A stretch of DNA of 64,000 nt from Sipunculus nudus (lineage: Eukaryota > Annelida > Sipuncula > Golfingiida > Sipunculidae), in the NCBI GenBank assembly GCA_026874595.1, contig CM049322.1, positions 20,587,400 through 20,651,399 of the forward strand, given 5' to 3'. Positions 56,134 through 64,000 of this stretch are shown piece after piece. The notes under the pieces were generated by a model. It was given only the letters and a program-made list of their open reading frames with translations, did no database searches and was not told where the DNA came from. The stretch's first letter is position 1. Each line of letters starts with the position of its first letter. Made by a program: the position numbers and the translations under genes.

Positions 56134-59100
56134 CTGAAAATTAGAAAAAAACACACACACATAAATAAACTTATATCAGAAGAATATGACAAATATGTTC
56201 TGAAATATGGAACGATGACGTCATTCTCCATGTACCAGGGATCTCTAAACATAGCTTTACAACATACCAGGTTTATAGTTTTTAAAGCAATAAAGGTTGC
56301 TAATGTAACACATATTTATAAATTTGCAGGAAGCTTCTGTTCAATGTCACACCTGCTACTAACAATTAATGATTCAAAAAGATGCCAACAAAATAGCAAA
56401 GTCACATGCCTGCAAATCCCATGCCTTCATTAAATCTCTATGTCACCAAATCTTTACAATACTCCCACATATCAGAACAAGAGCACCGCAAACGTGCATA
56501 ATACGCCCATCCCGTATGTGGTGACCTCTGACCTCATTAAATCTGTGTGAATTTTTATGAGAAGGAAATTCAGGTGAGAAGTTCTATTGGTTAATATGTA
56601 TAATGAGTTTCATGAAAATTCAAAAGATTTTTTGGTAAGGCACCAAGATGCCTCCAAAGTGTGGTGACCTCTGACCTCATTAAATATGCATGGATTTTGC
56701 TAGAAATCAAACTAAGGGGAGATTTCTGATTGACTAACATTTCTGATTAGTTTTATCAAAATCCTTCATATTCTTCATAAGTTATTGTGGCAACACCACA
56801 AAGTAGCTTAGTGACCCATGACCTTGTTAATTTGGATGGATGTTGCCCAAAAACAAACCTTGGAAGAGATAATCTGTTGGTAGGTAGTTATGGTGAATTT
56901 TGTGAAAATCCATCAAAGCCCCTGGTAAGTTATTATGGCGACACTAAAATTTAATGGATGGATGGATAATACCATAATATAAACCATAATACTCCCGTCA
57001 TATGACAGGCGTATCAAAAGAAATGATAACAAAAAATAAATTTAAACTTGAAAATCTTTCTTCCAGTGTATTTTATGTTTTATATATTGTATAGGATTTT
57101 CCATATATATATATCTATCTATATATTATATATATATATCGATATATATCTATATATATATATATATATCTATATATATCTATATATATATAAAAACAGG
57201 ATATTCCATTCCATACACGCTTTACAGATACACCCCTTGTACACTATAAGTGGACTTTCCCATTAATGCCCACAGGTATGACCCTATATATATGTGGGTC
57301 AGGGAGGAGCATAGAATCACTTATCTAGGTAGCGGGCTTAGGGTAAACCCCGACTCAAGGCTCCTAGGTAAGTCACTTAGTAAGCAGACAGGGTCTCCGC
57401 GCATAAGGAGATGGAGGTAGTTAAGCACCAGTGAAGTTGAGGAGCCTGCAACCTTCCATTTCTTTAGTAAACACATACAACATTGACTAGCAGTATAATG
57501 TTTTGGCATATAGATGATAATCATTCTAATTTTGGACAGATTATTCGGCCATTTGGTGATTTAATACGCAAATAGAAATCCTACACAGTAACATAGGTAA
57601 AGAGTGATTCTGGATATAGTGAGTTACTACTTTAATATTTTATATATTAGTATGTACATGTTTTTTTGTCCTCACATTGTCTCTGGTTGTGAACCACCAG
57701 AACGTAATGGTCCGTATCCAGGATACGAGACAGTTTTCCCAAGGTTGTGTCAAGGTGCACCTGAAATAACCAAAATAGAACATTAGATTCATAATGAAAG
57801 TGAATATACTTTGTTATTTAATGTTACTATTACATCTGTTGCATCTCCTTTTATATCATATGACAGTTTTTGTCCACAGGGCTCAGACAATCAACCTTTA
57901 TTTAGGGTTTAAGCTTAGAAATAGGTCTTGAAACTAATTCAAATTTACTTTTGGAAAATTCAATAGTTAAAAATATGAGTTATATACAAATACATTTTAA
58001 TGTATACCTAGTGGTATGCAAGTGAGATAATTAGACCATTACAAGGCATGCTTGGCTTTACTCCCATTTAGGTGGGGACAGGATTTCATGGACGGGTGTT
58101 AAATCATTGGTGGTAAAATATTAAAAAATTGAATCATTTAAACAACTTAAATATTTCTAACATTTGAAAACAAAAGCACTGCAAATGTGCATAATCTTAT
58201 GTCTTGTGACTTTTGGTCTCATTAAATATGCACAGATTCTGCCGAGAATTTTATTTAGGGAAGAAATTGTATTAGGTAATATTTATAATGAGTTTCATTA
58301 ATATCCTTCAGATTTTTGGTAAGTCATCACGGCACCACTGGAGTCTGGTGACATCTGACCTCATTAAATATTCATAGAATTGCTGGGAATCAAAATGAAT
58401 TACCAAAAATCTGAAGGATATTAATAGAACTCATTATAAATATTACTCCCATTTAGGTGGGGACAGGATTTCATGGACAGGTGTCAAATCATTTGGTGGA
58501 AAATATTAAAAATTTGAACCATATTTACAACTTAAATATTTCTAACATTTCTAACATTTGAAAACAAAAGCACTGCAAATGTGCATAATCTTATGTCTTG
58601 TGACTTCTGTTTACAATAAATATGCACTGGATGGACAGATCAAACAAATTTAGAAAGTTTCTGAGAAATACTGAAAGTCAACAGATTTAAAAAGCAAGCA
58701 TTAAGAAGGCAGCCCCATTGGTTGTAAATTTATTGAGGAGTAAACTTTTACAGAAAATAAGAGTCTAGTTTAAAAATAGGTGTGAAGAATATATAATTTT
58801 TACCTGTTTGAATTGTGTGTAGATGACCTTTGACACAGGGTCAGAGGCCTTGACCTTTTGTTTCATCATCTGAGACATCATGTGACCCAGAGTGACCATT
58901 CCTTCAATGTGCCTGTAGGTGTGAGGATGGAAAACAGGAATTATTATTGTGATAAATTATACAAGATATGACATATTTGCATCTGCCTCAGTTATTGAAG
59001 GCTCATAAGAAAAAAGAGGTTGGTTAGGTTTAACAGCAGAATTCCAATCAACAAACACATGCTCATCATTGAAATAATTATGAAACATTAATTTTTCCAA

Positions 59101-62100
59101 AATGGTCTTTAAAAATCAATACAAAATATGAACTGTTTTTTTTTCGATGAATGCAACCTTTAAATTATAACTTCAAGGATAATCATTCATAGCTCATGAA
59201 GTTATTTTCAAACCAAATATAGATTTATCATTTGAAATATTTTCCTCTTCTTACAAAAGGTTTGCCTTACTGGAGTTTATACAGGTTGTAATAACTAAAG
59301 CAATTTACAAACTATGAAATGCAATCATTACAGTATTTACTAAGATAAACAGTATCTTTGTTTGGTTTCCTTTGCTCCTGTTAAACAAATACCCCAATTG
59401 GTGGTAACAGTGAAAACTAAAAACTTACCCAGTCTCATCCACGACAGGCAGCTGGTCGAAGCCTTCCTTGCTCAGCAGGTTAAGCGTCTCCTGTATGGTG
59501 ACTGTCGGGGCAACCGTTAACGGAGCGTTAAGATTCAATGCACTCACTTTCAGGTTCCACCAACTACAAAAAAATTAACCATAAATTAGGATGCAGATTT
59601 GGAGATGCAGAATTATCGATTAAGTAGGATGAAATTTGATTTTTTCTTTATTTTCAATTCTCTAGAAATTTGAGACATATAACTCTTACTGCTTGAAAAT
59701 GGCACCATTTCCAATTTAATTTTTTTATAAACTGCTTATTAGATACACATAACTGGTATTTCATTTATTTCTTCTGAGGCGTAACTGATATTTGAATATT
59801 TTTCTCTTGTTTTCCATTACTGATATATATTTAAATTGATCACATTTTAATTTTCATTATTTATCAATGATAAGATTGTAAAATTTCTATGTATGAAAGT
59901 TAAAGACTCTGACATATAGAAATCAGAACTTTGAATTTACGACCTTGTCTGAAACCCACTCAAACCAAATAAATTAAATAAGAAATAAACATATAAAAAT
60001 CAATTACTATATTGAACCAATTTCAGTCTACTGTTTATAGTACTACACACTCCTACCAAGTCAAAGCCCTCTTCCAATATTCACCATCATTTTAACCATT
60101 CAAAAATACTGTCCTGGGGAGAACAGAGTCAAAACATCAAATTCACAGGATTAAGGTGTTAATAAACATATTTTCATTGCTTAACCATCATCTCTGATAA
60201 CCATACCAAGTAATAAGTGACTTTTCTAACTATCCAGAAAGAAATCAGAACTTTCAGGATAATTTGGTTCCATGTATAAGTACTAGAGGTTTCTTATAAC
60301 ATGGTGCTTCTTCTGATCGAAGCTCAACATCTGTCATCATAATATTTACACAAGCCATGATTGGTCAAATTGACGTCTCAATCATATTTTATTAACTTCC
60401 TATTGGCTTATACTGTTTGTCAATGATGGAATTGATGTTAAGTTAATGATATTTCAGAAAAATTTTGAAGTCATTCTTGTGATGCTCACAAGAGTTAATG
60501 CTGCTCTCCTGCCAATTCAGAAACTGTTATATTTCATTGAAAATCACTGAGGGTGAACCAAGTCCTGTTTTTCACTTTCAGCTATTCATATAGATCACAT
60601 GTGAAAATGAAATTTTAAGCAAGTGTTACTGATGATTTCAAGATCCTTTGGTTTGGCTTGTTTTCTCTACAAAAAAAATTGTGAAGACTCAGCTTAGCAC
60701 TTAAATAGTTTATCATAATAATAAACATATATCTGAATAGTATTGTTTGTATAACTACCCCAATTGAGGAGGTTATGTTTTCAACAAAAATGTTGTTTAT
60801 CTTTTTTCATGGTCAGCTTGTCTGAGAGCAGGAGAACACAAAATCCACTGAACAAAGTTTTGTGGAGGAGAACCCTTTAGATGATTTTTGTGCTCATCTA
60901 GATAAAGGTAGAAATCTCAATCCAGTATGATTGCTTTGCTTCGGTAGAGGTGTAGGCTCTTGTGAGGGGCCCTCTAGTTAAGGGTAGGATTCTTTTCAAC
61001 AGTATCTGGTCATATATATCAATTAATATATAACTTTTATAGTTTCTTTAGTACTAAAGAGTTTCTTTAGTAAAGAACGATCAGAAAGTATGCATATAAT
61101 TATATGTTATCTATGTTTCTCTCTGCATCAACCTGAAAAAGTAAGAAAAAATGCAAGAAACAATCTTTCCTGATAAAAACTATAATTCTTAATAAAAAGA
61201 AGACTGAAGTATCAACATTTTATATTCAGCCTAGGTGTATTGCATATATAATGTAGAAATGTTGTGCTGTATTGTAGCTGGTGAGGGAGCTGGTGTGGGT
61301 CCTTGTAGGGCTATACGTGATCAGTTTGAGCCCCAGCTCCACTTTTCTGCTGCTGCTGCATGTTTTATTATTTCATTTTCCTGATTAAAAATTTCTACAT
61401 CTTTACCATGACTGTTTTCTAAATGCACATTTCTGTAACATCTTGACATGTGAAACAGAAGCATTGATCATACACAGCACTGAAAAACAGGCTCATACAG
61501 TAACTGTAACAGTGCTCATTCAAACCAGTGCAGCAATAGTGTTCAAAACATGCATTTGTTTCAACTGTGATGACATATCAACAGTCATGCAAAATGCAGA
61601 GATAGGTTAATGTGCAACACCATAATTTCCTTTTAAAATGTATTGAACCTTTTTGGCAGACTACAATATGGCTTCCTATCAGCAAAACCCCTGCTAAGCT
61701 CCAGCATGAGAAACCTTGCTCTAAAAAGCTGCCCAGCCAGCTATTTCATGACTTAACAAGCAAACACTTCATGGATCCCAAATCATAACATACAATCAAA
61801 TCCAACACAACAACAGTACAAATAGTTAGGAGTGTTCACATACTGTATAAACAAGGGAACATGCACCATTAACTGAACAGATTTACAAGTTTTGATATAA
61901 GTAGTGAGATATTCAAGGAGGTTCTTGCATTGCTCATCTAAATTTGTAATTGATGTGGTTTGCTCGGTGTATCCAGGCAGTGTACAAAAATCACTTGATA
62001 TGTTCAATTGCCTTGTTCATGATTCATGTAAGAGTGGGCGTGGTGTTTTTCATTCAGTTGTATTATGGGAACCTAAATGTGCACAGGTGTCACCTAATTA

Positions 62101-63866
62101 CAGCTGCCTTAATTCTGGCATTCAGAACATTGATAAACCATGACATGCATTTCTTAAATATGGAGAACTGGTAATCCAGAATATTGTCACAAATATACAT
62201 GTAGTCTCTGACTATTTTATTGTTATATAATACTTTTTTTACTACCCAGTATATCAAATGCTGTAACTATATTTAGTTAGTGAGAAAAGTCACATTAAAC
62301 AGAGATTTATTTTACCAATATACAGTATTAAAAATGTGTTACAGAAATACTAACCAAACCATGGGGGAAACTGAATATATTATAACCAAGTTTTAATTAA
62401 TAAGTTCCTTGAAACAAAATTTCAAAGCAACGCAGAAAACAATTGTTGCATTTGAAAAAAAGAGATTTGTGCACAAAAAGAAAGCCAAACCACATTGTTA
62501 AAAATGATTATCTTGGAGAAGTAAGAATTCATGAACAATATCTAGTTCCATAATTGTTTGCATCATTCATTTAACTTATGAGACAAAATATTTATTGCAT
62601 CTATCATAAGAGAAGAAACAACTAAATATATAAGTAAAGTACAAAATTATTATTGATTTAAACACAAATATATCTTTTCAAATTAATGAAGGACATTTTG
62701 CACATTTTACATTATCAAGTAAAGAAAAATAATTATTTATTTTAGAAAAGACAGATTTCAATTTACTTCTCATTTCAAATTAATTGAGAATTTATGGTAT
62801 ATTTATCCAAGATAATCACTTTTGACTGAGCTTACTCCAAACAGAAAAACGGTAAGCTTTCAAGTAGTAAAAGTTAAAACAAATAAATACATAAAAGCTT
62901 GCCTCTCTGCTCCGTGTGAGCTGTGAAATAAAAGTTCCAAAATGTACAAGTTTACCCTGTTAGTGCCAGTGCTTTATCAACATGAAGATCTTCTAATAAG
63001 GAAGATTAGTTAAGGAAATCAATGAGGAATATTATCTTTAAAGTGCCATCATCTCTAAAGGTATTTTATTTCAGGTGTGTCAACCATTACCACTTTAGTA
63101 TATAGCCTCCCAAGCAAATTTTACCAGTAAACCTTGGTGTCTATAACGGTTTAACCATGGACACATGGCTATTTAACTACATTTTGACCATAATGATCAT
63201 TTCTCTGTCATTAAAAAATATGGCCCTCTATTGCAGATACAACATTAACAAACAAGATTTATCTTAAACTATGGGTGAACAATTTCAGTAAAAAGCCTTG
63301 CTGTTTGATTAAATAAAATGTATGATTTATTTCACAAGTTCAGCACTATAGTTTGTGACATGCAGTACAAAAAGTAATTTGTTTTAAAATTTCAATAGAC
63401 CTCATGATCTCACTCTTAACATGATATATCATTAGGTTTCCAGCATTTAAGAAAATACATATTTTCACAGATTTGTCCTTGATGAATATTTAAATCAACA
63501 AAATAACTATTTCTGTTTTTTGTCTGATATGCCTTCACCATTGCTGCAGTGAACAGAAGATGGGTTGGTCATGGTAAAACACTCGGACCCTATATGGTGT
63601 ATTGTACGTTTCATCCAAAACCTGTGCACTGCCATATACCATTAGTTCCTTATCTTACAGCTGATAATCCAAGCTGTGCAACAATTACCCATAAACTGAA
63701 GAATTTGTATATTATCTGGAGGTACATTTAAAGAGTAGTTAAGATGACACAACCATATACAATCAAGAAAAAATTGAGATTTACTTACCCGCTTTTATTC
63801 TCTAAATGAGGTTCCAGCTCAACGAATTCTCTCTCTGCCATCCAGTCATCACTGAGGAATTTGGTC
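56021..63866 (-). CDS. CBS: Cystathionine beta-synthase, C-terminal part (5 exons, 5' part beyond the window)
   Basis: Minus-strand exons 63789-63866, 59429-59563, 58804-58912, 57676-57760 and 56021-56133 join in frame to 172 residues plus stop, aligning with about residues 384-551 of human CBS. CBS is a PLP enzyme that joins serine and homocysteine to cystathionine and can release H2S. In vertebrates the C-terminal CBS-domain pair binds S-adenosylmethionine and relieves autoinhibition. Residues for the human SAM site are kept: GFDQLPVVDE (human GFDQAPVVDE) and the T-R-I-D of IATRIDLLNF (human T535 to D538 region). The heme and catalytic domains are outside, so activity cannot be judged. It is tail-to-tail with Rh paralog 2. 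Confidence 0.95.
56134..57675 (-). other. CBS last intron
   Basis: Contains diverged copies of the GTGACC...CTCATTAAAT repeat (56460-56960), an AT/ATCT microsatellite (57100-57191) and an unclassified stretch at 57290-57450 with CCCCGACTCAAGGCTCCTAG. No exon recognised. Confidence 0.8.
57100..57191. repeat. (AT)n/ATCT microsatellite
   Basis: AT tracts interrupted by CTAT and CGAT. Confidence 0.9.
57676..57760 (-). CDS. CBS: CBS exon: first half of CBS domain 2
   Basis: Encodes VHLDTTLGKLSRILDTDHYV then LVVHNQRQ, matching human [20 protein letters not shown] and LVVHEQIQ. Phase 1 at GTGAGG. Confidence 0.96.
57761..58803 (-). other. CBS intron with a duplicated repeat
   Basis: The phrase AAAGCACTGCAAATGTGCAT then AATCTTATGTCTTGTGACTT occurs at about 58174 and 58568, and CATTTAGGTGGGGACAGGAT at about 58064 and 58446, giving a direct repeat of roughly 0.39 kb. 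A related, more diverged repeat (GTGACCTCTGACCTCATTAA) is at 56519 and 56661 in the next intron. Confidence 0.75.
58804..58912 (-). CDS. CBS: CBS exon: second half of CBS domain 1
   Basis: Encodes GHIEGMVTLGHMMSQMMKQK then VKASDPVSKVIYTQFKQ, matching human [20 protein letters not shown] and VGKVIYKQFKQ. Ends in phase 0 at GTAAAA. Confidence 0.96.
58913..59428 (-). other. CBS intron
   Basis: 516 bp, AT-rich, no feature recognised. Confidence 0.85.
59429..59563 (-). CDS. CBS: CBS exon: first half of CBS domain 1
   Basis: Encodes WWNLKVSALNLNAPLTVAPT then VTIQETLNLLSKEGFDQLPV and VDET. It matches human [20 protein letters not shown] through GFDQAPVVDEAG. Junction phases on both sides fit the neighbours. 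Confidence 0.96.
59564..63788 (-). other. CBS intron between linker and first CBS domain (4.2 kb)
   Basis: AT-rich and mostly without recognisable repeats. A weak tRNA-like stretch lies at about 61268-61345 (TAGCTGGTGAGGGAGCTGG with CAGTTTGAGCCCCAGC). No other gene seen. Confidence 0.85.
63789..63866 (-). CDS. CBS: CBS exon: end of catalytic domain and linker
   Basis: Encodes TKFLSDDWMAEREFVELEPH then LENKS, equivalent to human YMTKFLSDRWM at the end of the catalytic core. The linker after DDWM is unlike human. The acceptor is TTTGACAG and the donor GTAAGT, both on the minus strand; a one-base start phase points to a further exon outside the window. Confidence 0.94.
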
Positions 63867-64000
63867 CTGTCAAATGAAGAAAAGTATCAGTAATTTACTG
63901 TTAGTGCAGACAAAAATAAACAATGTTTCAAAAACTTTGTTTAATTACTATAATTCAAAAACTTAGTAATTAAATTGAAATGTGCAGTAAATAACTATGG
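63867..64000 (-). other. CBS intron, truncated by the window
   Basis: The sequence upstream of the linker exon acceptor is AT-rich; the upstream exon is outside. Confidence 0.7.

Noticed and set aside
61268-61345. A further tRNA-derived SINE in the CBS intron
   Set aside because: The B-box is degenerate (CAGTTTGAGCCCC) and no A-box at correct spacing is convincing; mentioned only in the intron entry.

Overview
The window is animal nuclear DNA. It has short coding exons with GT/AG borders inside kilobase introns, abundant (AT)n microsatellites, tRNA-derived SINEs and many short non-autonomous transposons. The style of the repeats, especially elements that start near AGCTCAGCTGA, end near CCCATGGGTCACTTGT and carry internal tandem units, suggests a mollusc, most likely a bivalve. 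That assignment is inference. Every coding exon found belongs to one of three genes, and most of the sequence is repeat or unannotated intron.

Layout. Positions 1-3178 (+) hold the last two coding exons of an Rh-family ammonium/CO2 channel gene. From 3179 to about 19000 is a repeat-rich intergenic region: a tRNA-type SINE, hexanucleotide TACCTG arrays, a 6.8-kb 27-bp minisatellite (5446-12216), a hammerhead-like motif (13445-13491), a 0.44-kb MITE and a 0.8-kb foldback element. Positions 19031-51047 (+) hold a second, complete Rh-family gene with nine coding exons (1452 nt with stop, 483 aa). All eight intron phases close correctly, and the conserved pore residues are present. From about 52000 to the right edge (-) lies the 3' part of cystathionine beta-synthase: five exons covering the end of the catalytic/linker region and the C-terminal regulatory CBS-domain pair. 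It is tail-to-tail with the second Rh gene. Its heme and PLP domains lie beyond the right edge.

How the genes relate. The two Rh genes are tandem, same-strand paralogs and probably arose by local duplication. They would move NH3/NH4+ (and perhaps CO2) across epithelial membranes. CBS condenses serine and homocysteine in transsulfuration and produces H2S. Nothing in the sequence shows that CBS and the Rh genes are co-regulated; adjacency is the only link.

The most interesting material is non-coding. The giant minisatellite has a unit that resembles the right end of a local MITE family. A tandem duplication in Rh intron 1 has one copy that preserves the empty site of a MITE insertion. Inverted repeats flank Rh exons 4-8 and could support back-splicing. 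Two copies of one MITE sit about 80-100 bp upstream of Rh exons 3 and 5. No bacterial, viral or CRISPR-type system was found.
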